DNA of 64,000 bases from contig WBOU01000003.1 in assembly GCA_009268125.1 (NCBI GenBank), positions 186,001 to 250,000 of the forward strand, in the 5' to 3' direction. The stretch is from Chloroflexia bacterium SDU3-3. GTDB lineage: Bacteria; Chloroflexota; Chloroflexia; Chloroflexales; Roseiflexaceae. Position numbers and translations under genes: made by a program. Numbering within the stretch: the stretch's first letter is position 1; each line of letters begins with the position of its first letter. The notes under the pieces were generated by a model. The model searched no databases and was not told the origin of the DNA. It worked only from the letters and a program-made list of their open reading frames with translations. Below are positions 1 to 9,295 of this stretch, in pieces.

Positions 1-165
1 ATGTGCGCGCACCGCGAGGCGCCCTACCAGCACCAGCAGCGCCAAAGTCTGCTAGAATCGGAGCGCGCGCAGGATCGCAGCCTGATCCTGCCACTGTATC
101 CACAGATGACCGATTCCGATCAGGATTATGTCTGCGAGTGCCTCGCCGCAGCCTGCCGGGGGTAG
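1..165 (+). CDS. DegT/DnrJ/EryC1/StrS aminotransferase, C-terminal fragment (5' end outside window)
   Basis: Frame 1 is open from the first base to a TAG at 163-165 and gives 54 residues. The tail LPLYPQMTDSDQDYV is the characteristic C-terminal end of PLP-dependent sugar aminotransferases of the DegT/DnrJ/EryC1/StrS family, which put an amino group on nucleotide-linked keto-sugars for polysaccharide or glycoconjugate synthesis. The catalytic lysine lies upstream of the window and cannot be checked. The glycosyltransferase starting 21 bp downstream on the same strand fits a role in making an amino-sugar for the same polymer. The first ATG of the window is internal, not the start. Confidence 0.8.
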   Translation: MCAHREAPYQHQQRQSLLESERAQDRSLILPLYPQMTDSDQDYVCECLAAACRG

Positions 166-186
166 CGCACCCTGCGGGAAGAAAGT

Positions 187-1383
187 ATGAGCCACATGAA
201 CCAAGCATCTGTTCAGCAGCAGGCCCACGCCCAAGAATCGGGCGATGCGCGCATCCGCGTGCTGCTCTTCACCAACAGCATTGTGGTTGGCGGCATGGAG
301 GAGCATGTCGAGCTGCTGGCCCGCGACCTCGACCGCCAGCAGTTCGAGGTCTACGCCATCTGCCCCGACTGGCCGCAGACCGCCCCGTTCGGCCAATCGC
401 TCGCCAGGCTCGCCGACCGCTTCGCCATGTTCACCCCCGATCATCGCTACGGCCTGCTGAAGCTCTACCGCGACAGCATCCGGCTCTACCGGCAGATCCG
501 CAGGTGGGGCATCCAGGTGATGCATATGCACTCCACCACCTACCGTGGCCAGTACTACGCGCTGCTGGCCGCACGGCTGGCCGGGGTGCGCGCTATCTAC
601 GTCACCGAGCACCTCGCCCCCGAGCAGCGGCTGCCCCCGCTCGAACTGCTGACCCGCAACGCCTTCAGCGCGCTGGTCGACGGCATTGTCTGCGTGTCGC
701 AGAAGAACTTCGCCGCCCGCGCCGCCCACATCTACACCCCCGCCGAGCGCACCACGGTGGTGAATAACGGGGTTGATCTTGGCGATTTTCCGCCGATCGA
801 CCCGGCGACGCTGGCCAGCCTGCGCAAGCGCTACCGCATCCCCGCCCACGCGCAGGTGGTCGGCACCGCCGTGCGCTTCGAGCCTGAGAAAGGGCTAGAG
901 TACCTGATCGACGCCATGCCCATCATCCGCAGCACCTGCCCAGACGCCTACTTTCTGATGGTGGGCGACGGCACGCTGCGCGCCCAGCTTGAGCGCCAGG
1001 TGGACGCGCTGGGAATGGGCGACTACGTCCGCTTTACCGGCTTCCAGGATGACCCTCGGCCCTTCCTGGGCCTGATGGATGCCTTCGTGCTGCCGGTGCC
1101 AGTCGGCTCGATGTCGATCGGGCTGCTTGAGGCCATGGCCATGCAGCGCGCGGTGGTGATGACCTTCGGCGGCACCGGCGAGGCTGTCATCCATGGCGAA
1201 AATGGATTCTGCGCCGAGCCGCGCAGCGCCGAGTCTATCGCGCTCTACGTCACCCAGCTCCTCAACGACCCAGCGCTGCGCATGCGGCTGGGCACAGCAG
1301 CGCGCCAGCGGATCGAGAGCGACTTCTCATCCCAGCAGGTCGCCGAGAAGCTCAGCCAGATCTATCGCCATGGCCGCAGCTAG
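187..1383 (+). CDS. Glycosyltransferase family 4 (GT-B fold)
   Basis: 398 residues. The N-terminal half carries VLLFTNSIVVGGMEEHV, the usual acceptor-side opening of GT4 enzymes; the C-terminal half carries a PNxGVD-like segment (VNNGVDLGDF), the E-P-E-K-G loop (RFEPEKGLEYLIDA) and LLEAMAMQRAVVMTFGGTGE, matching the EX7E nucleotide-sugar site region. It probably transfers a sugar from a nucleotide donor to a lipid-linked or growing polysaccharide at the cytoplasmic face. A purine-rich stretch (GGGAAGAAAG) precedes the ATG. The next glycosyltransferase begins 3 bp after the stop, so the two are almost certainly co-transcribed. Donor and acceptor cannot be told from sequence. Confidence 0.9.
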   Translation: MSHMNQASVQQQAHAQESGDARIRVLLFTNSIVVGGMEEHVELLARDLDRQQFEVYAICPDWPQTAPFGQSLARLADRFAMFTPDHRYGLLKLYRDSIRLYRQIRRWGIQVMHMHSTTYRGQYYALLAARLAGVRAIYVTEHLAPEQRLPPLELLTRNAFSALVDGIVCVSQKNFAARAAHIYTPAERTTVVNNGVDLGDFPPIDPATLASLRKRYRIPAHAQVVGTAVRFEPEKGLEYLIDAMPIIRSTCPDAYFLMVGDGTLRAQLERQVDALGMGDYVRFTGFQDDPRPFLGLMDAFVLPVPVGSMSIGLLEAMAMQRAVVMTFGGTGEAVIHGENGFCAEPRSAESIALYVTQLLNDPALRMRLGTAARQRIESDFSSQQVAEKLSQIYRHGRS

Positions 1384-1386
1384 AGG

Positions 1387-2511
1387 ATGCCGCAGATGAC
1401 CTACCAGTTTGGCTTTGTGATGGACCAGATCGCAGGCCATATCACCACCTACAAGAACCTGCGGGCCGTGGCCAGCCAGCACGCCGACATCGCCGCCGAC
1501 TGGCACGAGATCGCCTACTACCGCGAGGGCGGGGCGATCGAGCGGCTGCGGAAGGCGCTGCCCTTCATCCCCGGCTACGCCACCGGCATCGCCCGCGCCA
1601 CCCAGGAGATGCGCCGCGCCGTGCGCAGCCGCCCCTACGACGCGCTCTACAACAACGCCTCGGTGTTCGTGTTCTTCAGCAAAACCTACCGGCGCATCCC
1701 CACCCTGATCGACTTCGACTCGACGCCCGTGCAGCTCGACCGCATGGAGGCCTACGGCGCGCAGCCCGACCCCGCACCTGTGGCCAAGCTCAAGTGGACG
1801 CTGACCCGCAGCGCCTACCAGAGCGCCGCGCTGCTCCAGGTCTGGTCGCGCTGGGTCAAAAGCTCGCTGATCGACGACTACCAGATCGACGCCGAGAAGA
1901 TCGTGATCAACCCTCCAGGGATCGACCTGAGCCTCTGGCAACCCGGCCCGCCCCGCGAGGAACAGGCGGGCCATCCGCTGCGCGTGCTGTTCGTGGGTGG
2001 CGACTTCGGGCGCAAGGGCGGGCCGCTGCTGCTCGACTGGCACGCGGGACAAGACCCCAGCCGTGTCGAGCTGCACGTCGTCACCCGCGAGGATGTGGCC
2101 ACGCGGCCTGGGCTGTACATCTACCGCGACATCGAGCCGAACAGCCCACAGCTCATCCGGCTCTACCACCAGGCCGACCTGTTCGTGCTACCCAGCCTGG
2201 GCGAATGCTTTGGCATCGCCACCGTCGAGGCCATGGCCGCCGGCCTGCCCGTGATCGCCAGCGATGTGGGCGGCACTGCCGACATCATCGAGCCGGGCCG
2301 GAACGGCCTGATCGTGCCGGGGGGCGACGGGGCCGCGCTGGCCCAGGCCATCGAGCACATCCTGGGCGACCCTGCGCGCCGCGCATCCATGGCCACCCAG
2401 TCGCGCCAGCTCGCCGAGCAGCGCTTCGACTTGGTGAAAAATGCCAGCCGCACCTTCGGCTACCTGCGCCAGATCGCCGACGCCCGCCATCACTCTTCAC
2501 GCACCGCCTAA
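1387..2511 (+). CDS. Glycosyltransferase family 4
   Basis: 374 residues. The N-terminal Rossmann half is divergent (FGFVMDQIAGHITTYKNL), while the C-terminal half is typical of GT4: INPPGIDLSLW, the G-x-D-F-x-R-K-G loop (GGDFGRKGG), LPSLGECFGIATVEAMAAG and a D-V-G-G-T turn. The glutamates of LGECFGIATVE sit where GT4 enzymes bind the donor nucleotide. The gene is 3 bp downstream of another GT4 and 18 bp upstream of a polysaccharide deacetylase, pointing to one operon for an exported or capsular polysaccharide. A second ATG four codons in (1396) is an alternative start; there is no strong ribosome site to decide between them. Confidence 0.88.
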   Translation: MPQMTYQFGFVMDQIAGHITTYKNLRAVASQHADIAADWHEIAYYREGGAIERLRKALPFIPGYATGIARATQEMRRAVRSRPYDALYNNASVFVFFSKTYRRIPTLIDFDSTPVQLDRMEAYGAQPDPAPVAKLKWTLTRSAYQSAALLQVWSRWVKSSLIDDYQIDAEKIVINPPGIDLSLWQPGPPREEQAGHPLRVLFVGGDFGRKGGPLLLDWHAGQDPSRVELHVVTREDVATRPGLYIYRDIEPNSPQLIRLYHQADLFVLPSLGECFGIATVEAMAAGLPVIASDVGGTADIIEPGRNGLIVPGGDGAALAQAIEHILGDPARRASMATQSRQLAEQRFDLVKNASRTFGYLRQIADARHHSSRTA

Positions 2512-2529
2512 CAAAAGAGGAGCAATCCA

Positions 2530-3267
2530 ATGGGCCTGCAACCCAAGCAGCTTGCCATCCAGGCCATCGATAAGCTGGGCACCCTGGTGCTCAGCCCGCC
2601 CGTCGGCGGGTTCGGCTACTTCCACAACCACGGCCCACGCGACCAGCGCAAGGTCGCCATCACCTTCGACGACGGCCCCAGCATGCCCTGCACCGAGGAG
2701 CTGCTGGATGTGATGGGCGAGCTGGATGTGAAGGGCACCTTCTTCTGCGTGGGCGTCAACACGCGCTGGCACCCCCAGATCGTGCGCCGCGCCTACGAGG
2801 AGGGCCATATCATCGCCAACCACTCCTACGAGCACAGCCGTAAGGCAGGGCTGCGCCTGGGCAGCAACGGCGACCACATCGACCGCGGCGCGGCCCTGAT
2901 CAGCCAGGCCATCGGCTGCGCGCCCCGGCTCTACCGCCCGCCCTGGGGCTGGATGACGCCCTGGGAAGGCCAGCGGCTCACCCAGCGCGGCTACACCGTG
3001 GTGGGCTGGGATGTCTATACCCTCGACTGGCAGTGGCCCGAGAACGACGGCAGAATGATGGCCGAGGATGCGCGCAGCAAAGTCCAGCCCGGCTCGATCA
3101 TCCTCTGGCACGACGCGAACGCCGGGGTGCGCGTGTGGGAGAAGAAGGAGACCGCACGCGCGATCAAGCATCTGGTGCCCATGCTGCGCTCCGACGGCTA
3201 CCAGATTGTCACCGCAGCCGAGCTGCTGGGCGTGCCCGCCTACGGCCCTGCGCTCTCCCCTGCCTAA
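2530..3267 (+). CDS. Polysaccharide deacetylase (NodB/CE4 domain)
   Basis: 245 residues with a clear ribosome site (AGAGGAG) ahead of the ATG. The NodB motifs are present: VAITFDDGPS with the two aspartates (catalytic base and metal ligand), HSYEHS giving the H-x3-H metal pair, the R-P-P-W-G motif, and a late I-L-W-H-D motif with the second histidine. Such enzymes remove N- or O-acetyl groups from polysaccharides. No signal peptide is seen: the N-terminus (MGLQPKQLAIQAIDKLGTLV) is only mildly hydrophobic, so it may act on a cytoplasmic or lipid-linked intermediate. It is the last gene of the polysaccharide group. Confidence 0.9.
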   Translation: MGLQPKQLAIQAIDKLGTLVLSPPVGGFGYFHNHGPRDQRKVAITFDDGPSMPCTEELLDVMGELDVKGTFFCVGVNTRWHPQIVRRAYEEGHIIANHSYEHSRKAGLRLGSNGDHIDRGAALISQAIGCAPRLYRPPWGWMTPWEGQRLTQRGYTVVGWDVYTLDWQWPENDGRMMAEDARSKVQPGSIILWHDANAGVRVWEKKETARAIKHLVPMLRSDGYQIVTAAELLGVPAYGPALSPA

Positions 3268-3268
3268 C

Positions 3269-3304
3269 AAAAAAGGCGCGGGCAGGCCTACACCCGCCCG
3301 CGCC
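3269..3304 (-). terminator. Intrinsic terminator of the PhzF gene
   Basis: A perfect 9-bp stem (GGCGCGGGC at 3275-3283 with GCCCGCGCC at 3296-3304) is preceded on the plus strand by six A residues, so read on the minus strand it is a stem followed by TTTTTT. It lies between two convergent genes, 12 bp past the stop of the minus-strand gene. Confidence 0.75.
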
Positions 3305-3315
3305 CACGCCCACCG

Positions 3316-4206
3316 CTACAGCGAAAGCGTGCCGCGCAGCACCACCACCGCCGCGCCGCCCACCTCCACCCACACGATCGCATCTCGCGCGCCCTCCACA
3401 TGTACAAAGCCCAGGCCAGGGCGCTTCATCCAGTGGCCCTGCTCGGCCACAAAATCGGGCGTGTCGATCAGCCCATAGCGCCACAGGTAGCAGGCCATCC
3501 CGCCCGTCGCCGAGCCGGTGAAGGGATCTTCCAGCACATCCGGCGGCGGGCTGAAGTGGCGAGCAAAGGTGTGCCCCTCCGGCGTCGCGCCGCCCAGGCA
3601 GAACAGATGCGGGCTAAAAAAATCGGCGCTGGCGCGGAACTGCTGGTAGGCCGCCACATCCAGCTGCGCGCGGCGCAGCGCCCCATGGTCGCGCAGCGCC
3701 ACCATCAGCTGGGGCGTGCCGGTGCTCACCGTCTGGATGGGCGCACCCGGCAGCACATCCTCGGGCAGCAGGCCAAACAGCGGCGCGATCTGCTCGGCGG
3801 TGTAGCTGCGCAGGAAGGTCGGCGGCAGCTGCCGCATGGTGATCTGCTCCACCTGCTCGCCATCGGCCTTGATCCGCACCTGGATCGGCCCCACCCGCAG
3901 CTCAAGCGAGATGCTCGTCAGCTCGCCCGCCAGCCGCACCCGCCCTGAGTCAATCAGGGCGAAGGTGGTCGCAATTGTCGGGTGGCCCGCCAGCGGGATC
4001 TCCTCGGCGGGGGTGAAGTAGCGCACGCCCACATCGGCCACGCTCGACCACCGCACAAACGCCGTCTCCGACAGGTTCATCTCCCGCGCGATCGCCAGCA
4101 TCGTCGCATCATCCAGATCATCTGCATCGAACACGATCGCGCAGGGGTTCCCGCCCAGCGCCGTGGTGGTGAAGGCATCCACCTGGTAGAAAGGATAGTC
4201 GGCCAT
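3316..4206 (-). CDS. PhzF family isomerase/epimerase
   Basis: 296 residues, the normal length for the PhzF (diaminopimelate-epimerase-fold) family. Family marks are the opening YQVDAFTTTALGGNPCAIV, the NLSETAFV motif whose glutamate (about residue 47) is the catalytic acid/base in PhzF, and a late F.DPFTGSATGG motif. PhzF itself isomerises a phenazine precursor, but most members act on unknown small molecules. The gene is single, convergent with the polysaccharide operon and has its own terminator; no other phenazine gene is nearby, so a phenazine role is unlikely. Confidence 0.9.
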   Translation of the reverse strand: MADYPFYQVDAFTTTALGGNPCAIVFDADDLDDATMLAIAREMNLSETAFVRWSSVADVGVRYFTPAEEIPLAGHPTIATTFALIDSGRVRLAGELTSISLELRVGPIQVRIKADGEQVEQITMRQLPPTFLRSYTAEQIAPLFGLLPEDVLPGAPIQTVSTGTPQLMVALRDHGALRRAQLDVAAYQQFRASADFFSPHLFCLGGATPEGHTFARHFSPPPDVLEDPFTGSATGGMACYLWRYGLIDTPDFVAEQGHWMKRPGLGFVHVEGARDAIVWVEVGGAAVVVLRGTLSL

Positions 4207-4586
4207 AGCTCCTGCTCACCCTCCATGTGTAAAGCGTTCTGTGACTATAGCATAGCTATGCGCGAAGCAGGAAGGAACAATAGACTGAGGAAAAACTAGA
4301 CAATCAGCAGCATGCAATAGTTCCGATATACTTTCTTGCTATAATGTATGGCACAACAGCACAACATCGTAGCGAGAAACGGCCCCGAATGGCCCTAGGC
4401 CCAAAAACCACTGGGTAGCGACCAATAACCTCGGCCCTGTTCTACGCCGCCAAGCTGCACATGCCAGGCAGCTGCGCCATGCTATGCCGCGTGCTCAAAA
4501 AATAGTTTGCAGGCCGTAGCTACAGCTTGCCCAACTCACCAGCGGCGTGTATAATCCGCCGCGATACGCTTCTGGGCGGAGGACTC
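4207..4586. other. Intergenic region with a candidate promoter
   Basis: 380 bp without a convincing gene. A TTGCTATAAT stretch at 4336-4345 is a good extended -10 box pointing right, about 240 bp before the next start, which would imply a long untranslated leader. No matching -35 box and no recognisable riboswitch were found. Confidence 0.4.
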
Positions 4587-5789
4587 ATGCGCGTTCTAAT
4601 CATCTCGTGGGAATACGCGCCGAATATGATCGGTGGCCTCGGAAAACATGTCATGGAGCTTGCCCCAGCCCTGGTCTCCCAGGGCTGCCAAGTGCACGTG
4701 CTCACCCCCCGCCTCAACGGCGGGCCGAGCCGCGAGATCGCCGAGAGCGGCATCGCTATCTACCGCCCAGATGTGCCACTGATGGATCGCGACTTCATCG
4801 CATTCAACCAGTATGTCAACCTGCTGCTACAAGAGGCAGCCCTAAAGCTCGCCGACGAGATCGGTGGCTTCGACCTCATCCACATCCACGACTGGCTCAC
4901 CGCCCCGGCGGGCATCGCGGTGAAGCACGCCTGGAAGATCCCGCTGGTCGCCACCATTCACGCCACCGAGCGCGGGCGCGGCCAAGGCCGCCTGCTCAGC
5001 ACGCAGTCCGAGCAGATCAACGCGATCGAGTGGCAGCTCACCTACGAGGCCTGGCGGGTGATCGCCTGCTCCGACTTCATGGCCGATCAGGTCCACAGCT
5101 ACTTCAGCACCCCGCCCGACAAGATCGACGTGGTGCCAAACGGCGTGTGCATCCAGCCCAGCCCCTTCACATCCGAGGCCGACCGGCTCGCCTACCGCCG
5201 CGCCTTCGCCGAGGACGCGCAGCCGCTCGCCTTCTATGTGGGGCGCATCGTCTACGAGAAGGGCCTGCACATCCTGCTGGACAGCTGGCCCAGTGTGCTG
5301 CGAATCTACCCGCGCGCCCGCCTGCTGATCGCTGGGTCGGGGCCATTCCTCGCCGACCTGCGGCAGCAGGCCAGCGCCCTGGGCATCAGCGACAACGTTA
5401 CGTTTGGCGGGTTCATCACCGACGACGAGCGCGACAAGCTCTACCATATCGCTAGCGCCGCCGTGTTCCCCTCGCTCTACGAGCCATTTGGCATGGTCGC
5501 GCTTGAGGCAATGGCAGCCCGCTGCCCCGTGGTGGTCAGCGCCACCGGCGGCCTCACCGAGGTGGTCAAGCCGCACGAGACCGGCATCACCGTGCAGCCT
5601 GGCAACCCACAGTCGCTCACCTGGGGGCTGCTGCACACCTTCCAGAACCCCCCGTGGACCCAGGCCCGGGTCGAGAACGCCTACGCCGACGCCCGCGACA
5701 ACTTCAGCTGGGAAAAGATCGCCCGCGAGACCATGGCCGTCTATAATCATGTGAAGGCCGAGTGGGATACCAACAGCTGGGGCAAATAG
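4587..5789 (+). CDS. Glycosyltransferase family 4, glycogen-synthase-like
   Basis: 400 residues from the ATG at 4587, chosen because GGAGGA lies just upstream and the protein then begins MRVLIISWEYAPN, the normal N-terminus for this group; a longer frame opens at 4527 but its extra 20 residues are not family-like. IGGLGKHVMELAPAL, VPNGVC, GRIVYEKG, and PSLYEPFGMVALEAMAARCPVVVS match starch/glycogen-synthase-like GT4 enzymes (donor pocket and EX7E pair). It could make an alpha-glucan or trehalose-type product or another surface glycan. A strong terminator follows 21 bp after the stop, so it is transcribed alone. Confidence 0.9.
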   Translation: MRVLIISWEYAPNMIGGLGKHVMELAPALVSQGCQVHVLTPRLNGGPSREIAESGIAIYRPDVPLMDRDFIAFNQYVNLLLQEAALKLADEIGGFDLIHIHDWLTAPAGIAVKHAWKIPLVATIHATERGRGQGRLLSTQSEQINAIEWQLTYEAWRVIACSDFMADQVHSYFSTPPDKIDVVPNGVCIQPSPFTSEADRLAYRRAFAEDAQPLAFYVGRIVYEKGLHILLDSWPSVLRIYPRARLLIAGSGPFLADLRQQASALGISDNVTFGGFITDDERDKLYHIASAAVFPSLYEPFGMVALEAMAARCPVVVSATGGLTEVVKPHETGITVQPGNPQSLTWGLLHTFQNPPWTQARVENAYADARDNFSWEKIARETMAVYNHVKAEWDTNSWGK

Positions 5790-5810
5790 ACGCCTCGCCC
5801 GAGAGAAAGA

Positions 5811-5848
5811 ATGGCCCAGGATCGTGCTGATCCTGGGCCATTGCTTTT
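5811..5848 (+). terminator. Intrinsic terminator
   Basis: Perfect 13-bp stem (ATGGCCCAGGATC, 5811-5823, with its complement at 5829-5841), 5-nt loop, then TGCTTTT. It follows the glycogen-synthase-like gene and lies just beyond the stop of the convergent histidine kinase, so it may serve both. Confidence 0.8.
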
Positions 5849-5867
5849 AGGCACATCTACCGAGCAG

Positions 5868-8570
5868 CTATACCGCTGGCAGCACAATGCTGAAGGTGCT
5901 GCCCTCATCGGGCACGCTCTGGAGCCAGATATTACCGCCAAACAGCTTCATCAGGGGACGAACCAGCGAGAGGCCAAGACCGGTGCCACCAGCCTCTACC
6001 TTCAGACGATTCTCGGTGCGGTAGAAGCGGTTGAAGATCAGGTCTTGCTCTTCTGGGAGAATGCCCACACCGGTATCGGTTATATCAACCTGCACATAGC
6101 GCCCGCGCGTCAGCTTCTCGGCGATCTCCTCAGGCAGCGCGGTCGAGTCAACCTCGTGTGCTGCCACCTTAAGCTTCCCGCCCACCGGGGTATACTTCAC
6201 CGCATTTGTGATCAGGTGGGTCAAGATCTGGTCAAAGCGCCGCGCATCGGCGCGCACCAGCGGCAGTCCGGGCGGGATCTGAATCTGGAGCTCGTGCTGG
6301 CGCAGCTGGATAGAAGATTGCACATCGGCGATCACGGTGCCCAGGGCCTCGGCCACATGCAGCGGGCGAAGATCCAGATCGACACTGCCAGCCTCGATCT
6401 TGGTCAGATCCAGCAGGTCGTTGATGATCGAAATCATGCGCTCGGCGTTGGTGTGGATGGTGCTCAGGAACTCCTTCTGCTGCTCGTTGACCGGGCCAAG
6501 GCTGCCCATGGCCAGCAGCTGGGTGAACCCCTTGATCGAGGTCATCGGCGTGCGAAGCTCGTGTGAGACGGTGCCGATAAACTCATCCTTCAGGCGATCC
6601 GACTCGACCTCGCGGGTGATGTCGCGGAACACCGCCACGGCACCGATCACCTCATCCTTGTCAGTGGCCACCGGGTCAAGCGTCACGCGGATCATCCGCC
6701 GACCGCGCTGGAAGTCGGTCGCGTAGCTCTGCATATCACTCTTGCCGCGCAGCACACTCTCCACCGGAACTTCCTTGGCGCGCTGGGCAAGCATCTTGCC
6801 CAGCAGATCGGGCAGCGGCATGATCAGCAGATCTTCCAGCGGCATATTCAGCACGCGGCCTGCGGCGGGGTTGGCGGTCAGCACTAGGCCATCCACATCG
6901 CACACCACCACTCCATCCGAGAGGCTCTGGAGGATGGCATTGCTCTGCGTGGTGGCGCGGCGCTCGTTCTGCAGCATCTCGCCCTTGCGCATCGACTCGC
7001 GCAGGATCTCGTCGTACAGGCGGGCATTGTTGATACCAAGGGCGATAGCGCCCGCCGAAGCGCCCAGCAGGCGCATATGGTCGTCGTTAAAGTAGCCTAC
7101 ATCATCATGCGAGAGCGACATCACGCCAGTCAGTTCGCCCTGCACGATCAGCGGCACCAGCGCCATCGAGCCAGTCTGCTTGCGGCCCAGGTCGCTCTTG
7201 GGCAGGCTCACCCAGCGCTCGTCGCTGTTCACATCGGGCACCAGCGCGGGCTGGCGCGACTGCGCGACCCACCCGGCGATACCCTGGCCCACCGGGAAGC
7301 GCGTGAAGCCCACCGTCTCGCGCGAGCGCCCAAGCACCGCGCGGTCGACCAAGTGCTCGGTGTCGTTCTCGATCAGCATGATCGAGCCATGGTCGGCACC
7401 GATCAGATCGGCCAGAGCGTGCAGGCTGCTCTCCAGCAGCATGTCGAGGTCGAGCGTGCTGCTGATCTCCAGCGAGATCTGGTTGAGCGTGCTAAGCATA
7501 TCGCGCTCGATCTGCAGCTCTTTGGTGCGATCGGCGATGCGCTGCTCCAGCACCGAGTTGAACTCGCGCACCTCGGCGTACAGGCCGGCATTCTGCAGCG
7601 CAATAGCCGACTGGTTGGCCACCGACACCACAAAATCTTGCTGGGTGCGGGTCAGCTTCTCATCCGGCTCGGGATCTTGCACCACGATGATGCCAGTCAC
7701 CACATCTTGGGTGATCAGCGGCACCGCCAGCACCCCGCACGAGGGCTGGTACCAAGCGCCCTGGGCCTGGGCCTCGGGCGCGGAAGCAAAGACAATCTGA
7801 TGCGTGCGATACGATTGCAGGATAATATCGTGCTCTTTTGCCGGGTCGACCGTGAAGCTGCCCTCGATGCTCTCGCCCCACTGCTGCGCCACGCTCAGCC
7901 CGTGCTCACCCTTGGCAAGCCAGACCGACACATGGGCTGCGCCAAGCACCTCGACCAGCTTGCTGCCTGCGGTGTTCACGAGGGCATCGGGGTCAAGGCT
8001 GGCAGCAAGCTCGCTGGCCAGGGTGTTGAGGTTGTGCAGCTGAAGCGCGATCTGATCAGCCTGCTCGGCAGATTCGGCCAGGCTCTGGGCGAACAGCTCG
8101 CTGTGCTGGAGCTGCTGGCGAATAGCGGCGGCGGCTGTGGTCCAGTGCTCGGCAAGTGAGAGGGTGGTGTACTCGATCAGGCGCTCGGCGTCATCCAGAA
8201 GGATGCGGCGGTCGCCCTCGGGGAGGGGGTCTTCAAAGATCTGATCCCAGATCACGCGGCGAAGGTGGAAGGTCAGCTCCAGTCGATCGCAGAGCTCGTC
8301 CTCACCCTCGGATGTGCGCAGGGCGCGAAGCAGCTTGAGGCACTCATCCAGCAGCTCGTAGTTCCCCCCGGCGGCCTCTACCAGACCATCGTAGATAGAG
8401 GCGACGAGGACATCGCGTTCATTGGGATGCGACACAACACCCGAGGCCGGATCGGCCTCGCTCGCACTCACGCCAACAAGCTGCGGCGTAGTGACCGCCT
8501 CTAGGCGCGCGATCCAGCGTGGGAGCAGTGTCGTTCGATGTTGGGCTAGCCATTGCGCGATCATGGGCAT
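5868..8570 (-). CDS. Sensor histidine kinase: RsbRD-like N-domain, two GAF, PAS, HisKA, HATPase
   Basis: About 900 residues from the ATG at 8570 (MPMIAQWLAQHR); the frame is open to 8657 but the extra residues look non-coding. The first ~170 residues are helical and resemble the RsbRD N-terminal sensor fold (AQWLAQHRTTLLPRWIARLE). Two GAF domains, a PAS domain (SNAILQSLSDGVVVCDVDG), a dimerisation helix with the phosphoacceptor His in SHELRTPM, and an ATPase domain with N box (HLITNAVKYTP), DTGVGI and GGTGLGLSLV follow. No membrane segments, so a cytoplasmic sensor. It begins about 140 bp past the rsbX-like stop and probably ends that operon; no response regulator is adjacent. Confidence 0.9.
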   Translation of the reverse strand: MPMIAQWLAQHRTTLLPRWIARLEAVTTPQLVGVSASEADPASGVVSHPNERDVLVASIYDGLVEAAGGNYELLDECLKLLRALRTSEGEDELCDRLELTFHLRRVIWDQIFEDPLPEGDRRILLDDAERLIEYTTLSLAEHWTTAAAAIRQQLQHSELFAQSLAESAEQADQIALQLHNLNTLASELAASLDPDALVNTAGSKLVEVLGAAHVSVWLAKGEHGLSVAQQWGESIEGSFTVDPAKEHDIILQSYRTHQIVFASAPEAQAQGAWYQPSCGVLAVPLITQDVVTGIIVVQDPEPDEKLTRTQQDFVVSVANQSAIALQNAGLYAEVREFNSVLEQRIADRTKELQIERDMLSTLNQISLEISSTLDLDMLLESSLHALADLIGADHGSIMLIENDTEHLVDRAVLGRSRETVGFTRFPVGQGIAGWVAQSRQPALVPDVNSDERWVSLPKSDLGRKQTGSMALVPLIVQGELTGVMSLSHDDVGYFNDDHMRLLGASAGAIALGINNARLYDEILRESMRKGEMLQNERRATTQSNAILQSLSDGVVVCDVDGLVLTANPAAGRVLNMPLEDLLIMPLPDLLGKMLAQRAKEVPVESVLRGKSDMQSYATDFQRGRRMIRVTLDPVATDKDEVIGAVAVFRDITREVESDRLKDEFIGTVSHELRTPMTSIKGFTQLLAMGSLGPVNEQQKEFLSTIHTNAERMISIINDLLDLTKIEAGSVDLDLRPLHVAEALGTVIADVQSSIQLRQHELQIQIPPGLPLVRADARRFDQILTHLITNAVKYTPVGGKLKVAAHEVDSTALPEEIAEKLTRGRYVQVDITDTGVGILPEEQDLIFNRFYRTENRLKVEAGGTGLGLSLVRPLMKLFGGNIWLQSVPDEGSTFSIVLPAV

Positions 8571-8713
8571 CGGTATGTTGTCCGTTATCCGTTGTTTTAG
8601 GCTACTGCTGCACAGAACCTGGGACAGTAGCCTAAACCGAAAGTACCAGAGTGCCAAAAAATGAAGCGAAATTGTGTAGGCACGCTATGCAAAAGCGGGC
8701 AAGATACACCAGA

Positions 8714-9295
8714 TCAGCCGCTTGTCTTGATGGTGACGACAGTCGCGTCGTCAATGGCCTTGCCGTACTGCTTCAGGATGCTCTCGCTGATCTGCTGCGG
8801 GGTCTGGCGAAGGTCGACGTTATTTTCCTGGCCAAAACGCGACGAGATACCGTCGCTAAAAAGAACGAAGGTATCGCCTGGATCGTAGGTATAGCGCAGC
8901 TCGAGCAGCGCAGGCAGCCTAAAACCCAGTATACCATTTTTTGATATTGGTTTGATGGGCTGGCGGCTGTAGACGTGAATACCGATGTTTCCCACGCCCA
9001 TGTAGTTTATCTTATGGCCATCGGGGTCGAGCTTCAGCACACCGATCACTGCGCCGCGCGTGCTGTGCAGGGCCGTGTGGCTCTGCTGGATCATATGCGG
9101 CAGCGGCCACTCGGGGTTGGCGCTGATCACGGCCTCGGCGGCGCGGGCAGCGCGAGCGGCTTCTTCACCGCCGCCAAGGCCATCCACGACCACCGCAAGC
9201 AGCCGACCTTCGGCCAGCTCTTGCACAATATAAAGATCGCCGGAGACGCTCTGTCCCTGTTTTGCACGACAGACGGCCCCCCAAGTATATGTCAC
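8714..9295 (-). CDS. rsbX: RsbX/SpoIIE-type PP2C serine/threonine phosphatase
   Basis: 193 residues, a minimal PP2C-like phosphatase domain with no extra domains, as in RsbX. Metal-binding aspartates are visible in VVVDGLGGGEEAA, in LFSDGISSRF and in the terminal DDATVVTIK. RsbX-type enzymes remove phosphate from the STAS proteins of a stressosome and reset the switch. The start codon overlaps the stop of the rsbT-like gene by 4 bp (ATGA), so the two are translationally coupled. The family call is firm; that the substrate is an RsbR/RsbS-type STAS protein is inferred from the neighbour. Confidence 0.85.
   Translation of the reverse strand: MTYTWGAVCRAKQGQSVSGDLYIVQELAEGRLLAVVVDGLGGGEEAARAARAAEAVISANPEWPLPHMIQQSHTALHSTRGAVIGVLKLDPDGHKINYMGVGNIGIHVYSRQPIKPISKNGILGFRLPALLELRYTYDPGDTFVLFSDGISSRFGQENNVDLRQTPQQISESILKQYGKAIDDATVVTIKTSG

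Noticed and set aside
3316-4206. PhzF gene as evidence of phenazine synthesis
   Set aside because: No other phz gene nearby; most PhzF-family proteins have other roles.
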